From NCBI GenBank assembly GCA_030657355.1, contig CP131056.1:3616501-3680500 (forward strand): a stretch of DNA of 64,000 nt. Direction: 5' to 3'. The stretch is from Radicibacter daui (GTDB lineage Bacteria > Pseudomonadota > Alphaproteobacteria > Radicibacterales > Radicibacteraceae). Of the stretch, positions 8,024 to 17,761 are shown in pieces. The notes under the pieces were generated by a model. That model made no database searches, was not told the DNA's origin, and saw nothing but the letters and a program-made list of their open reading frames with translations. Made by a program: the position numbers and the translations under genes. Each line of letters starts with the position of its first letter. Positions within the stretch are counted from its first letter, which is position 1.

Positions 8024-10894
8024 ATGAGCGACCTGCCCGAAACCGCCCAGAGCGGCGCCGCCCCTGCCGATGCCGGCCCGACCACGCTTTACCTCGTGGA
8101 CGGCTCAGGCTTCATCTTCCGTGCCTTCCACAGCCTGCCGCCGATGACACGGCCGGACGGCACGCCGGTGAACGCCGTCTATGGCTTCACCAACATGCTG
8201 ATGAAGCTGCTGCGGGACCACCACGCCCATCATCTGGCGGTGATCTTCGACGCCAAGCGCGAGAATTTCCGCAACGAGTTCTATCCGGACTACAAGGCCC
8301 ACCGCCCGCCGGCGCCGGAAGAACTGGTGCCGCAGTTCCCGATTATCCACGAATGCGTGCGCGCCTTTGACCTGCCCTGCATCGAGATGGAAGGTTATGA
8401 GGCCGACGACCTGATTGCCACCTATGCCCGCCTTGCACGCGAGCGCGGCTGGCATGTGACGGTCGTCTCCTCCGACAAGGACCTGATGCAGCTGGTTCGC
8501 GACGGCGTCGACCTGTTCGACCCGATGAAGAACAAGGCCATCGGCCCGGACGAAGTGTTCGAGAAATTCGGCGTCGCGCCGGACCGGGTGGTCGATGTGC
8601 AGTCGCTGGCCGGCGACAGCGTCGACAACGTACCCGGCGTGCCCGGCATCGGCCTCAAGACCGCCGCCCAGCTCATTACCGAATATGGCGATCTCGATGC
8701 CCTGCTGGAGCGTGCCGGCGAGATCAAGCAGCCCAAGCGCCGCGAAAGCCTGATCGAGCATGCCGAGATGGCCCGCATCTCCCGCCGCCTCGTCCAGCTC
8801 GATGCTCATGCCCCGGTGACCGAGGGGCTGGACGAGCTGACGGCAAAGCTGAAGTCCGACGGCAAGCTGGTCTCCTTCCTGGAAGAGCAGGGCTTCAGAT
8901 CCATCGTCTCCAAGCTCGGCGTCGATGGTACCGCCCAGCGCGCCAGTGCACCAAAGCCGATGCCTGCAGCCGGCAAGAGCGCCGGAAACATGGCCGGGGC
9001 AGAAGAGCAGAAGCTTGCTGGCCCGCACGCCACCATCACCGCCACGCCCGACCGCTCGGCTTACGAGCTGGTGCAGGATGAGGAGGCGCTCGCCCGCTGG
9101 GTTACGCTGGCAACGAAGCAGGGCCGTGTGGCCGTCGACACCGAAACCGACAGTCTGCGGGCCTCCACCGCCCGGCTTGTTGGCGTGTCGCTGGCGCTCG
9201 CCCCCGGCAAGGCCTGCTACATTCCTCTCGGCCATGCCGCCGCGCCGGAAGGCGGGCTCGATTTCAGCGCCGACAAGCCGAAGCAGATCGAGATGGGGCG
9301 GGCGATTGCCCTGCTGAAGCCGCTGCTGGAGGACCCGGGCGTCCTCAAGATCGGCCATAACCTCAAATATGACTGGCAGGTGCTGGCCCAGCACGGCATC
9401 GATATCGCCCCCTGGGACGACACGATGCTGATGCATTACTGTGTCTCCGGGCGCGGGCGCGGCAACTCGCTGGACGATGTCTCCGAAGCGCTGCTCGGTC
9501 ACACCACCATCAAGTTCGAAGACGTATGCGGCAAGGGCAAGGGCCAGATCGGCTTTGCGCAGGTGCCGCTGGAAGCGGCGCGTGACTACGCCGCCGAGGA
9601 TGCGGACGTGACCTGGTGCCTGTGGGAGCACCTGACCCAGAAGCTGCTGACCTCCGGCAAGAAGGCGCTTTATGAAACGGTGGAGCGCCCGCTCACCCGT
9701 GTCGTCGCCCGCATGGAAACGGCAGGCATCCTTGTCGACCGCGAACACCTGAAGCGCCTGTCGCAAAGCTATGGCGAGCGCATGGTGGCGCTGGAGGGCG
9801 AGGTGCACAAACTCGCCGGCGAGCCGTTCAATCTCGGTTCCCCCAAGCAGCTCGGCGATATCCTCTTCGGCAAACTGGGCTTGCAGGGCGGGCGCAAGGG
9901 CAAGACCGGCGCCTACTCCACCGACGTGTCCGTGCTGGAGCCGCTGGCACTGGAGCATGAGGTGGTGGCCAGGCTCCTTGAATGGCGCCATGTCGCCAAG
10001 CTCAAGAGCACCTACACCGACGCTTTGCAGGAAGAGATCGAGCAGGCCACGGGCCGCGTGCACACTTCCTTTGCCATCACGGCAACCAGCACAGGCCGCT
10101 TCTCCTCCACCGACCCGAATCTTCAGAACATCCCGACCCGTGACGAGGAAGGAAAGCGCATCCGCCGCGCCTTCATCGCCCCGGAAGGCATGAAACTGCT
10201 GTCGGTCGACTATTCGCAGATCGAACTGCGCCTTGCCGCCGAGATGGCGGGCGTGGAAGCGCTCAAACAGGCCTTCCGCGACAAGGTCGACATTCACGCC
10301 CTGACGGCGAGCCAGGTCTTCAATGTTCCGATGGCGGAGATGACGTCCGAAATCCGCCGCCGCGCCAAGGCGATCAATTTCGGCATTATCTACGGCATCT
10401 CCGGCTTCGGCCTCGGCCAGCAGCTGGGCATCGGCACCGGCGAGGCACAGAGCTTCATCACTGCCTATTTCGCCCGCTTCCCGGAAATCCGCGATTTCAT
10501 GGAAGAGACCAAGACCTTCGCCCGCGCCAACGGCTATGTGACGACGCTCTTTGGCCGGCGCTGCGAGATTGACGGCATCCAGGACAAGAACCCCGCCCGC
10601 CGCAGCGGCGCGGAACGTCAGGCCATCAACGCCCCCATTCAGGGCAGCGCCGCCGACCTGCTGAAGCGCGCCATGGCCCGCGTGCCCGGCGCGCTGGAAA
10701 AGGCCGGCCTTGCCGCCCGCATGCTGCTGACGGTGCATGACGAACTGGTGTTCGAGGTGCCGGACGCAGAGCTGGAAGCCACTTCCGCACTGGTGCGGCA
10801 GGTGATGGAAGGGGCAGCCGCCCCGGCACTGACCTTGTCGGTGCCGCTGGTGGCCGAGGCAGGGGCGGGCACCAGCTGGGCTGATGCCCACTGA
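8024..10894 (+). CDS. polA: DNA polymerase I
   Basis: 956 residues. The 5'-3' exonuclease domain occupies about 22-310 (YLVDGSGFIFRAFHSLP, MEGYEADDLIAT, SLAGDSVDNVPGVPGIGLKTA). A proofreading 3'-5' exonuclease follows, with DTE at 372-374, GHNLKYD and YAAEDAD, so it appears active. The polymerase domain has DPNLQNIPTR, motif A SVDYSQIELRLAAE with Asp729, motif B RRRAKAINFGIIYG and motif C LTVHDELVFEV with Asp906. All catalytic residues are present, so this is a full three-activity Pol I that removes RNA primers and fills repair gaps. A hairpin with a short T run follows the stop codon. Confidence 0.98.
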   Translation: MSDLPETAQSGAAPADAGPTTLYLVDGSGFIFRAFHSLPPMTRPDGTPVNAVYGFTNMLMKLLRDHHAHHLAVIFDAKRENFRNEFYPDYKAHRPPAPEELVPQFPIIHECVRAFDLPCIEMEGYEADDLIATYARLARERGWHVTVVSSDKDLMQLVRDGVDLFDPMKNKAIGPDEVFEKFGVAPDRVVDVQSLAGDSVDNVPGVPGIGLKTAAQLITEYGDLDALLERAGEIKQPKRRESLIEHAEMARISRRLVQLDAHAPVTEGLDELTAKLKSDGKLVSFLEEQGFRSIVSKLGVDGTAQRASAPKPMPAAGKSAGNMAGAEEQKLAGPHATITATPDRSAYELVQDEEALARWVTLATKQGRVAVDTETDSLRASTARLVGVSLALAPGKACYIPLGHAAAPEGGLDFSADKPKQIEMGRAIALLKPLLEDPGVLKIGHNLKYDWQVLAQHGIDIAPWDDTMLMHYCVSGRGRGNSLDDVSEALLGHTTIKFEDVCGKGKGQIGFAQVPLEAARDYAAEDADVTWCLWEHLTQKLLTSGKKALYETVERPLTRVVARMETAGILVDREHLKRLSQSYGERMVALEGEVHKLAGEPFNLGSPKQLGDILFGKLGLQGGRKGKTGAYSTDVSVLEPLALEHEVVARLLEWRHVAKLKSTYTDALQEEIEQATGRVHTSFAITATSTGRFSSTDPNLQNIPTRDEEGKRIRRAFIAPEGMKLLSVDYSQIELRLAAEMAGVEALKQAFRDKVDIHALTASQVFNVPMAEMTSEIRRRAKAINFGIIYGISGFGLGQQLGIGTGEAQSFITAYFARFPEIRDFMEETKTFARANGYVTTLFGRRCEIDGIQDKNPARRSGAERQAINAPIQGSAADLLKRAMARVPGALEKAGLAARMLLTVHDELVFEVPDAELEATSALVRQVMEGAAAPALTLSVPLVAEAGAGTSWADAH

Positions 10895-10906
10895 CGCCAT
10901 GCTTAT

Positions 10907-10936
10907 CCGGCGGCGCGCTCTCGCCGCCGCCGGTTT
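10907..10936 (+). terminator. Rho-independent terminator after polA
   Basis: CGGCGGCG (10908-10915) pairs with CGCCGCCG (10922-10929) across a 6-nt loop, followed by CCGGTTTT. It begins 13 bp after the polA stop. Confidence 0.6.
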
Positions 10937-11098
10937 TGGCCTGCGCGCTTAGGCTCCTTCCCCCTGCCGGATGCTATGGGATTCCCAGCGGCGCCAAGCT
11001 GATCTATCCTGCACCCTGTTGACGGGCCTTGCTTTTGCCTGAGGCCCGCCTCCACCCGTAGAGCTTCGGCCTCCCGCAAGGACGCCAGAGGAGAAGCG

Positions 11099-12058
11099 AT
11101 GGCGCAGGCCAGGGAAGGATATCAGGCACTGCTCCTGGAAATGCTGGGCCCGCCTGCCGAGGAGCGTATCGACGCCGACCGGCTGGAGCGGCTGCGCCAG
11201 GGTTTGCAGGAACGGGGCACGCTCTGGGTCGATGAAGTCACCATGGGCGAGGTGCTGGCGCTTCAGCGCGAACAGCAGCGCCCGATGCTGACCGTCACCT
11301 GGTTTCCTCCGGCAGACCCGCTGGCCCAGCGTGGCCAACGCGCCTTTATCGAAGCTTTTGAAAACAAGATTCACGGACAGTTTCCGCTGCTCATCGTCGA
11401 TGACAGCCGCCTGATCGGCGAGGCCTCGCTGAAACCCGGTGAAGTCCGCCTTGCCGCGCTGCGGGCCGGCAATGTCATCCGGCAGGAACTGTTGCAGGCA
11501 GACCGGGCAACGGAAGCCAGCGATGGCCGCCAGAAAGCGATGACTGCCCTCGTCTGGCTGCTTGACGCCGAACCTCCCCAGCAACCCCGGGGGCCGCAGA
11601 ATGTGGAGGCCCGGCAGGCGCTGGAAGCGGAAGCCGCCAGCTCCGGTGCCAGCCCCGAGGTCAAGGCGATCACCCGCTCGCTGCTGTGGGAAAAGTTCTT
11701 CATGCTCCAGCGCAGCACGCAGGCGCAGGTCAACGAACTGATCATCACCTGCAAATATCCGCTGATGGTGGTGGAGTTCGAAGCCAACGAAACCCCGCCG
11801 CTGATGCATGCCTTCCTGCGCTCGGCACTCAAGGAGTTTCGCGGCAAGCCGCTGCTGCTGGCGATCAACTGGACGGAAAATACCGGCACCTACAAGGGCC
11901 AACCGGGCACCGTCACCATCGTCTATTACGACAAGGGCCAGCCCCGGCATCGCGACGTCATCTCGGGCTTTGGCACCAAGAGTGCGGGCGACCTCAAGAA
12001 CCTGCTGGCGAGTTACCTGCCCTGGCGCGAGGACGGCAAGGCAGACCAGGACATCTGA
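11099..12058 (+). CDS. Unknown protein with a possible thioredoxin-like C-terminal half
   Basis: 319 residues, starting at an ATG with AGGAGA 5 nt upstream. No signal peptide is visible. The N-terminal 200 residues are charged and helical. The C-terminal part (about 220-310) alternates strands and helices in the order expected for a thioredoxin-like fold (YPLMVVEFEANETPP, KPLLLAINWTEN, GTVTIVYYDKG, GTKSAGDLKNLLASYLPW), but the CxxC active site is absent, so any such fold would be non-catalytic. I do not recognise the family. It stands alone between polA and a convergent gene for a secreted protein. Confidence 0.65.
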   Translation: MAQAREGYQALLLEMLGPPAEERIDADRLERLRQGLQERGTLWVDEVTMGEVLALQREQQRPMLTVTWFPPADPLAQRGQRAFIEAFENKIHGQFPLLIVDDSRLIGEASLKPGEVRLAALRAGNVIRQELLQADRATEASDGRQKAMTALVWLLDAEPPQQPRGPQNVEARQALEAEAASSGASPEVKAITRSLLWEKFFMLQRSTQAQVNELIITCKYPLMVVEFEANETPPLMHAFLRSALKEFRGKPLLLAINWTENTGTYKGQPGTVTIVYYDKGQPRHRDVISGFGTKSAGDLKNLLASYLPWREDGKADQDI

Positions 12059-12070
12059 ATCTGCGGCGGC

Positions 12071-12532
12071 CTACTCCCGCACGAAATCATGGTCGATGTC
12101 CTGCACATAGACCTCGCAGCGCAGATAACCGTCCCAGCCCCCGTCGTGGAAAAAATAATAGATCTGGTTACGCGTGGCGTAGCCATTGGGGTCGGAGAGA
12201 ATGGCCGGGTTCATCCACGCCACGCCGACCTGATAAATCTCGGCAAAGCGTGCGCGATACAGCATCAGGTAACGTTGGTTGAACTGCCGGTCCCGGCAGG
12301 CCTGGGTCAGCGCGGTATCGAGCCGCAGCCTGTCGCGCATATGGGTAGGCGAGTCCCAGATAATGAGGTGCCGCACTTCCTGCAGCGTTTCCGCCGCGGC
12401 GGTGCGTTTGCCGGCATCGCCGCCTGCTCCCTGCGTCCGCGCAGTACCGGCAGCCCCACCACCTGCTGACTGGGCGCTCGCAGGCGCCGGCAGGCTGCTC
12501 CCGGCCAGCCCGGCGAGCAGCAAAACCTGCAT
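12071..12532 (-). CDS. Small secreted protein of unknown function
   Basis: 153 residues from the ATG at 12532. Hydrophobic residues 2-13 and an ASA-Q junction at 18-21 make a Sec signal peptide likely. A TTG at 12619 in the same frame, preceded by GGGAGG, would add 29 residues with several Lys/Arg and give a more normal signal-peptide n-region, so the true start may be there. After a Gly/Ala linker the mature domain (about 48-153) is compact and rich in Tyr, Trp and Asp ([51 protein letters not shown]) and contains two Cys. The open frame extends far upstream as antisense to glgC, which I discount. No family is recognised. Confidence 0.6.
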   Translation of the reverse strand: MQVLLLAGLAGSSLPAPASAQSAGGGAAGTARTQGAGGDAGKRTAAAETLQEVRHLIIWDSPTHMRDRLRLDTALTQACRDRQFNQRYLMLYRARFAEIYQVGVAWMNPAILSDPNGYATRNQIYYFFHDGGWDGYLRCEVYVQDIDHDFVRE

Positions 12533-12724
12533 AATCCGGCGGACCTTTCGCCACGGCGCACCTCCCGAAGCCGGTGTGCCAGCCTCCCCGCTGAATACCT
12601 TCGCAACCCGGACCTTCAAGCGGCTCGACCTCCCGTTGTGCCGTGGTTTCGCCTGTGGCAGGCTGCCTTGAGCAGCCGCGACATCACACTGATAACATCG
12701 CGCCGCCAGGGAGAAAAACGCACC

Positions 12725-13996
12725 ATGGCCTCCGACATGCCTCTGGGGCAATTGCCCCGTCATACCCTCGCTCTCGTCCTGGCCGGAGGCCGCGGCAGTC
12801 GCCTCAAGCAGCTGACTGACCGCCGCGCCAAGCCGAGCGTCTATTTCGGCGGCAAGTATCGCATCATCGATTTCGTGCTGTCGAACTGCATCAATTCCGG
12901 CTTCCGCCGCATTGCCGTGCTGACCCAGTACAAGGCTCACAGCCTGATGCGCCACCTGCAGCAGGGCTGGAGTTTCCTGCGCGCCGACCTCAACGAGTTC
13001 GTCGAGGTCTGGCCGGCACAGCAGCGCATTTCCGAGGAGATGTGGTACCGCGGCACGGCCGACGCCGTGTACCAGAACCTCGACATCATCCAGTCGCTGG
13101 CCCCGCGCCATATCGTCATCCTGGCCGGCGATCATATCTACAAGCAGGACTACAGCCTGATGCTGGAGGACCATGTGCGGCGCGGCGCGGCGGTTACCGT
13201 CGGCTGCGTGGAAGTGCCGCGCATGGAAGCGACCGAGTTCGGCGTCATGCATGTGGACGAGAACGACCACATCATCAGCTTTGTGGAGAAACCCAAGGAC
13301 CCGCCAGCCATTCCGGGCCAGCCGGACAAGGCGCTGGCCTCCATGGGCATCTACATCTTCAATGCCGACGCACTTTATTCCGAACTGAATGAAGACGCCC
13401 TCGGCGCCGCCACGGATCATGATTTCGGCAAGAACATCATTCCGAGCCTGGTGGCGAAGGGCGCCCCCATATTCGCCCACCGCCTCTCCTACTCCTGCGT
13501 TTCCCAGCAGCCGGGCCACGATCCCTACTGGCGCGATGTCGGCACGCTCGATGCCTATCACGAAGCCCATATGGACCTGTGCTCGGTCACGCCGTCGCTC
13601 GATCTTTACGATCCCAGCTGGCCGATCTGGACGCTCGCCCAGCAGGCCCCGCCCGCCAAGTTCGTCCATGATGACCTGAACCGGCGTGGCGAGGCGGTCA
13701 GCAGCCTCGTTTCCGGCGGCTGCATCATCTCCGGCTCTTCCATCCGGCGTTCCATCATCTCCTACGGCTCGCGCTGCAACTCCTTCAGCTGGCTGGATGA
13801 GTGCGTCATCCTGCCCGAGGTGGACGTGGCCCGGCATGCCCGACTCACGCGCTGCGTGGTTGATCGCGGCGTCCATATTCCCGAAGGGCTGGTGGTCGGC
13901 GAGGACGCTGAACTGGACGCAAAACGCTTCTACCGCACCGCAGGGGGCATAACCCTCATCACCCAGGAGATGCTGGACGCACTTGGAAAGGCATAA
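12725..13996 (+). CDS. glgC: Glucose-1-phosphate adenylyltransferase (ADP-glucose pyrophosphorylase)
   Basis: 423 residues. The enzyme makes ADP-glucose from ATP and glucose-1-phosphate, the committed step of bacterial glycogen synthesis. Signatures are [36 protein letters not shown] near the N-terminus, [12 protein letters not shown], the DHIYK nucleotide motif, [14 protein letters not shown], and a left-handed beta-helix tail ([31 protein letters not shown]). The frame is open upstream to 12638; the ATG at 12725 with a GGGAG site is chosen because the conserved domain begins 12 residues later. glgA follows after a terminator-like hairpin, so glgC may have its own transcript end. Confidence 0.97.
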   Translation: MASDMPLGQLPRHTLALVLAGGRGSRLKQLTDRRAKPSVYFGGKYRIIDFVLSNCINSGFRRIAVLTQYKAHSLMRHLQQGWSFLRADLNEFVEVWPAQQRISEEMWYRGTADAVYQNLDIIQSLAPRHIVILAGDHIYKQDYSLMLEDHVRRGAAVTVGCVEVPRMEATEFGVMHVDENDHIISFVEKPKDPPAIPGQPDKALASMGIYIFNADALYSELNEDALGAATDHDFGKNIIPSLVAKGAPIFAHRLSYSCVSQQPGHDPYWRDVGTLDAYHEAHMDLCSVTPSLDLYDPSWPIWTLAQQAPPAKFVHDDLNRRGEAVSSLVSGGCIISGSSIRRSIISYGSRCNSFSWLDECVILPEVDVARHARLTRCVVDRGVHIPEGLVVGEDAELDAKRFYRTAGGITLITQEMLDALGKA

Positions 13997-14043
13997 TTCA
14001 TCAAGTGCTTGAGGGCAGTACCGGTTTAAGGGTACCGCTTAGA

Positions 14044-14073
14044 GGCCCGGTCGGATATCCGGCCGGGCCTTTT
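14044..14073 (+). terminator. Terminator between glgC and glgA
   Basis: GGCCCGG (14044-14050) pairs with CCGGGCC (14063-14069), the loop contains a further CGGATATCCG palindrome, and TTTT follows. It lies about 50 bp after glgC and 36 bp before glgA. Confidence 0.7.
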
Positions 14074-14108
14074 CGCTCCCGCCCCATCCACTTGCCGGAT
14101 GCCTGCCG

Positions 14109-15569
14109 ATGCGCGTTCTCTTCGTCACGTCCGAGGTTCACCCGCTGATCAAGACCGGGGGCCTTGCCGATGTGAGTGGAGCGCTGCCGCCGGCGCTTGA
14201 AAAGCTGGGCCTCTCGGTCAAGGTGCTGCTACCCGGCTACCCCGCCGTGATGCAGAAGATCGCCCGCAGCGAGATCGGCACTCCCATCGACATTCCCGGC
14301 CCGCTCGGCACCACCAGCGCCCGCCTGCTGCCAGTGCGCTACGGCGCGCTCGACCTCCTCGTGCTGGATGCGCCGGACCTCTTTACCCGGCCAGGCGGCC
14401 CCTACAACGCCCCCGGCGGACAGGACTGGCCGGATAACCAGTTCCGCTTCGGCGCCCTCTGCCACGCCGCCGCCTGGCTGTCGCTCTCCGACACGCCGCT
14501 CGGCTGGCGCCCGGATATCCTGCACGGGCATGACTGGCAGGCCGGCCTTGCCGTTGCCTACTGCCACCTCTGGGGCCAGCATGGCCGCCCGCGCACCGTC
14601 TTTACCGTGCACAACCTCGCCTATCAGGGCCAGTTTGCCGCGGAAAACGTGCCCCACCTGCGCCTGCCATGGGAGGCCTACCGCCATGACGGGCTGGAGT
14701 TCTGGGGCGGCATGAGCTTCCTCAAGGCCGGGCTCTGGTATGCTGACCAGCTGACGACCGTCAGCCCCACCTACGCACGCGAAATCCAGACGCCCGAGCT
14801 GGGCTGCGGCCTCGACGGGCTGCTTTCCATGCGCTCGTCAAACCTCGCCGGCATCCTCAACGGCATTGACGATACCGAATGGAACCCCGGAATCGACCCC
14901 TTCATGCCGGCGACCTTCAGCGACAGCAAGATGGCGGGCAAGGCAACGGTCAAGCGGGCACTCCAGGTCGCCTCGGCCCTTACCCCTGACCCGCAGACCC
15001 CGCTTTTCTGCGTGGTAAGCCGCCTCACGCACCAGAAGGGCCTCGACCTGCTGGCCGACTGCCTGCCCGACCTCGTGGGACGCGGCGCACAGTTCGTGCT
15101 GGTGGGCACCGGCGACCCGGCACTGGAACATCGTTACCGCATGCTGGCAGCCGCCTACCCCGGCCGCATCAGCGCCCAGCTCAAATATGACGAGGGCTTC
15201 TCCCATCTTGTTATCGGCGGGTCTGACGCCATCATCGTGCCCTCGCGCTTCGAGCCTTGCGGCCTCACCCAGATGTACGGGCTGCGCTATGGCACGCTGC
15301 CGGTCGTGCGCCGCACCGGCGGCCTTGCCGATACGGTCACGGATGCCACGCCAGCCGCCATCGAGAATGGCAGCGCCACCGGCTTCACCTTCGACCATGC
15401 CGATGCCGCCGGACTTTCCTGGGCACTCAGCCGGGCGCTCGACCTGTGGAAACACCCGAAGCTGTGGAAGCAGGTGATGCGCAGTGCCATGACGCACGAC
15501 AACAGCTGGGACAAGGCTGCGCTCGACTATCAGGCGCTTTACGAAGGGCTGCTGGCAAAGCCGCTCTGA
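14109..15569 (+). CDS. glgA: Glycogen synthase (ADP-glucose dependent)
   Basis: 486 residues, standard for GlgA (GT5 family). It extends alpha-1,4-glucan chains from ADP-glucose. The N-terminal KTGGLADVSGALPPAL motif (Lys15) binds the ADP-glucose phosphates. The C-terminal half has VVSRLTHQKGLDLL, the catalytic region SRFEPCGLTQMYGLRYG and VRRTGGLADTV. It lies after glgC on the same strand; no branching enzyme, glgX or glgP is present in the window, so the pathway is completed elsewhere. Confidence 0.97.
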   Translation: MRVLFVTSEVHPLIKTGGLADVSGALPPALEKLGLSVKVLLPGYPAVMQKIARSEIGTPIDIPGPLGTTSARLLPVRYGALDLLVLDAPDLFTRPGGPYNAPGGQDWPDNQFRFGALCHAAAWLSLSDTPLGWRPDILHGHDWQAGLAVAYCHLWGQHGRPRTVFTVHNLAYQGQFAAENVPHLRLPWEAYRHDGLEFWGGMSFLKAGLWYADQLTTVSPTYAREIQTPELGCGLDGLLSMRSSNLAGILNGIDDTEWNPGIDPFMPATFSDSKMAGKATVKRALQVASALTPDPQTPLFCVVSRLTHQKGLDLLADCLPDLVGRGAQFVLVGTGDPALEHRYRMLAAAYPGRISAQLKYDEGFSHLVIGGSDAIIVPSRFEPCGLTQMYGLRYGTLPVVRRTGGLADTVTDATPAAIENGSATGFTFDHADAAGLSWALSRALDLWKHPKLWKQVMRSAMTHDNSWDKAALDYQALYEGLLAKPL

Positions 15570-15698
15570 AAGCGGGCATGGACAAGGCGGCAAACTGCGG
15601 TTATTCCGGGCGCATCTTTCGCCCCGCCGATTGCCGGGGATGATGCGGGGTATCCACCTCCCCGCGCCAAATCGCCAGAAAACAGAAGGGCCACCTTC

Positions 15699-16400
15699 AT
15701 GACCTTTACCCCCGCCGCCAGCCCCGCCGTGCTCGCGGAGAATGATTTTGCACGCCGTGCCGCCCGTATCCTGATCGAGACCGAGGCCGTGCTCTTCCGC
15801 CCGGACGAGCCCTTCATTTTCACCTCCGGCCGCGCCAGCCCGGTTTATGTCGACTGCCGCCGCCTGATCGGCTTCCCGCGCGCCCGCGCCCAGCTGATGG
15901 ATATGGGCGTCGCCCAGCTTGACCGCGCCGTGGGCGTCGAGGCTTTCGACTGCGTGGCCGGCGGCGAGACCGCAGGCATTCCCTTTGCTGCCTTCATCGC
16001 CGAGCGCATGGGCCTGCCGATGGTCTATGTGCGCAAGAAGCCCAAGGGCTTTGGCCGCAACGCCCAGATCGAAGGCCTGCTGCCGGAAGGCGCGCGCACC
16101 TTGCTGGTGGAAGATCTGGCAACCGATGGCGGCTCCAAGATCAATTTCGTCAACGCCCTGCGCACCGCCGGCGCGCGCGTTCACCACACCTTCGTCATTT
16201 TCCACTACGGCATCTTCCCGGAAGGCATTGCCAAGCTGAAGGAAGAGGGCGTGGACCTGCATGGCCTTGCCACCTGGCATGACGTGGTGGCCGAGGCTGA
16301 TGCGCAGGGTTACTTCACCGGCGACCAGCTGGAGGCGGTCAAGGCCTTCCTCGCCGCGCCGGTGGAATGGTCCCGTGCCCATGGCGGCAAGGAAGACTGA
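15699..16400 (+). CDS. pyrE: Orotate phosphoribosyltransferase
   Basis: 233 residues. It converts orotate and PRPP to OMP in pyrimidine synthesis. The PRPP-binding loop is [14 protein letters not shown] with the acidic pair Glu138-Asp139, preceded by [20 protein letters not shown], which holds the mobile catalytic loop. [20 protein letters not shown] is the N-terminal substrate region. The start ATG follows AGAAGG. A strong hairpin follows the stop. Confidence 0.95.
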   Translation: MTFTPAASPAVLAENDFARRAARILIETEAVLFRPDEPFIFTSGRASPVYVDCRRLIGFPRARAQLMDMGVAQLDRAVGVEAFDCVAGGETAGIPFAAFIAERMGLPMVYVRKKPKGFGRNAQIEGLLPEGARTLLVEDLATDGGSKINFVNALRTAGARVHHTFVIFHYGIFPEGIAKLKEEGVDLHGLATWHDVVAEADAQGYFTGDQLEAVKAFLAAPVEWSRAHGGKED

Positions 16401-16412
16401 GCACCTTAAGAA

Positions 16413-16444
16413 ACAAGGGCCGCCCGGAAGAGGCGGCCCTTGTT
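16413..16444 (+). terminator. Terminator after pyrE
   Basis: A perfect 12-bp stem (16413-16424 with 16432-16443) encloses a 7-nt loop. The 3' side ends CTTGTTGT rather than in a full T run. It separates pyrE from the HIT gene that starts 22 bp later. Confidence 0.75.
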
Positions 16445-16465
16445 GTATCCGGGAGATGAAGCGCC

Positions 16466-16906
16466 ATGTCCGCAACAGGTTTTGCCCTCGATCCACGCCT
16501 TGAGGCTGACTGGCTGCCTGTGGGGGAATTCCCGCTCTCGCGCCTGATGATCAAGCGCGACTGCCGCCTGCCCTGGTTCATTCTGGTGCCCCGCCGGGCG
16601 GGCGCGGTGGAAATCCACCGGCTGAGTGCGGACGACCAGCGGCAGCTCTTCAAAGAGACCATGCAAGTGGCCGAAATGATCGAAGCCACTTTCCCCTGCG
16701 ACAAGCTCAACATCGGCGCCCTTGGCAACATCGTCTCCCAGCTGCATGTACATCTGGTGGCCCGCCGGGTGGGCGATTTCGCCTGGCCGGGCGCCATCTG
16801 GGGGGTGGGCACCGCCGAGCCATGGCAGGAAGCTGCGCTGGAAGCAACGCTGGCACGCGTGCGCGCCGCGCTGCCCGCTTTGACGGCTCCGGCCCTACGC
16901 GGTTAG
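16466..16906 (+). CDS. HIT (histidine triad) family protein
   Basis: 146 residues. The triad region reads GNIVSQLHVHLVARRVGD, with Gln92 in place of the first His and His94-x-His96 kept; His94 would be the nucleophile by analogy with Hint. WPGAIWG follows, as is common in the alphaproteobacterial branch of the family. These are nucleotide hydrolases or transferases acting on phosphoramidates or dinucleoside polyphosphates; the true substrate is unknown. The gene lies between pyrE and a VIT-type transporter. Confidence 0.88.
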   Translation: MSATGFALDPRLEADWLPVGEFPLSRLMIKRDCRLPWFILVPRRAGAVEIHRLSADDQRQLFKETMQVAEMIEATFPCDKLNIGALGNIVSQLHVHLVARRVGDFAWPGAIWGVGTAEPWQEAALEATLARVRAALPALTAPALRG

Positions 16907-16945
16907 GCTGTTTAAAAGCCTCCCGATCCGCTCCCAGGTGCCCCG

Positions 16946-17647
16946 ATGCCCGACCGTCTGCCGCATGGTGAAACCCACTTTATCAGCCGCATTGGCTGGC
17001 TGCGCGCGGCCGTGCTGGGCGCCAATGACGGCATTGTTTCGACAGCCAGCCTCGTGGTCGGTGTTTCCGCCGCTGCCGCCTCACAGCAGGAAGTGCTGCT
17101 GGCCGGCATCGCCGGCATGGTAGCCGGAGCGATGTCGATGGCGGCGGGTGAATATGTCTCCGTCAGCTCGCAGGCAGACACCGAAGCTGCGGACCTTGCC
17201 CGCGAAGAGCAGGAATTGCGGGACGAGCCGGAGTTCGAGCTGCACGAACTGACGGAGATTTATGTCGAGCGCGGCCTTAGCCGCGAACTTGCCGGCGAAG
17301 TTGCCCGGCAACTGACGGCCCGGGATCCGCTGGCTGCCCATGCCCGGGACGAACTCGGCATATCTGAAATTTCCACCGCCCGCCCCATCCAGGCTGCCCT
17401 CGCCTCGGCAGCCTCCTTTGCTATCGGTGCGGCTTTGCCGCTTGTCGTCGCCGCGCTGTCGCCGCTCACCCTCCAGGCCTGGTCGGTTTCGCTCGCCTCC
17501 CTCCTCTGCCTTGCCATCCTCGGTGCCCTCGGAGCACGGGCCGGCGGCGCCAGCCCGTGGCGGGCCGCCACCCGGGTGACGCTCTGGGGAGCACTTGCCA
17601 TGCTGGTCACCTACGGCATCGGCCATCTGGTCGGCGCCGTAATCTAG
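16946..17647 (+). CDS. VIT1/CCC1 family Fe2+/Mn2+ transporter
   Basis: 233 residues. The first membrane helices carry the family signature: WLRAAVLGANDGIVSTASLVVGV and GMVAGAMSMAAGEYVSVSSQADTE. These are followed by the cytoplasmic metal-binding region rich in Glu (EEQELRDEPEFELHELTEIY) and three C-terminal helices. Plant VIT1 and yeast CCC1 relatives move Fe2+ or Mn2+ out of the cytosol. The erythrin-like ferritin domain found in the MbfA branch is absent. Nothing in the neighbourhood (HIT protein, sulfotransferase-like protein) points to iron regulation, and I saw no Fur or Irr box. Confidence 0.9.
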   Translation: MPDRLPHGETHFISRIGWLRAAVLGANDGIVSTASLVVGVSAAAASQQEVLLAGIAGMVAGAMSMAAGEYVSVSSQADTEAADLAREEQELRDEPEFELHELTEIYVERGLSRELAGEVARQLTARDPLAAHARDELGISEISTARPIQAALASAASFAIGAALPLVVAALSPLTLQAWSVSLASLLCLAILGALGARAGGASPWRAATRVTLWGALAMLVTYGIGHLVGAVI

Positions 17648-17761
17648 CCCGGCAGTTCGAGAAAAAGCGCCCGCCCCGCCGGGCCTCGTCCGTTGTAAGC
17701 AGCAGCCGGGTTGCCATGGCAGGCTCCCGGCCGGCAGCTCTCCAGCGGGCAGGAGGCCCCG

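Noticed and set aside
4929-10900. Long minus-strand frames (778 and 931 residues) opposite the lipoprotein and polA genes
   Set aside because: Antisense to well-supported genes, without start-site support.
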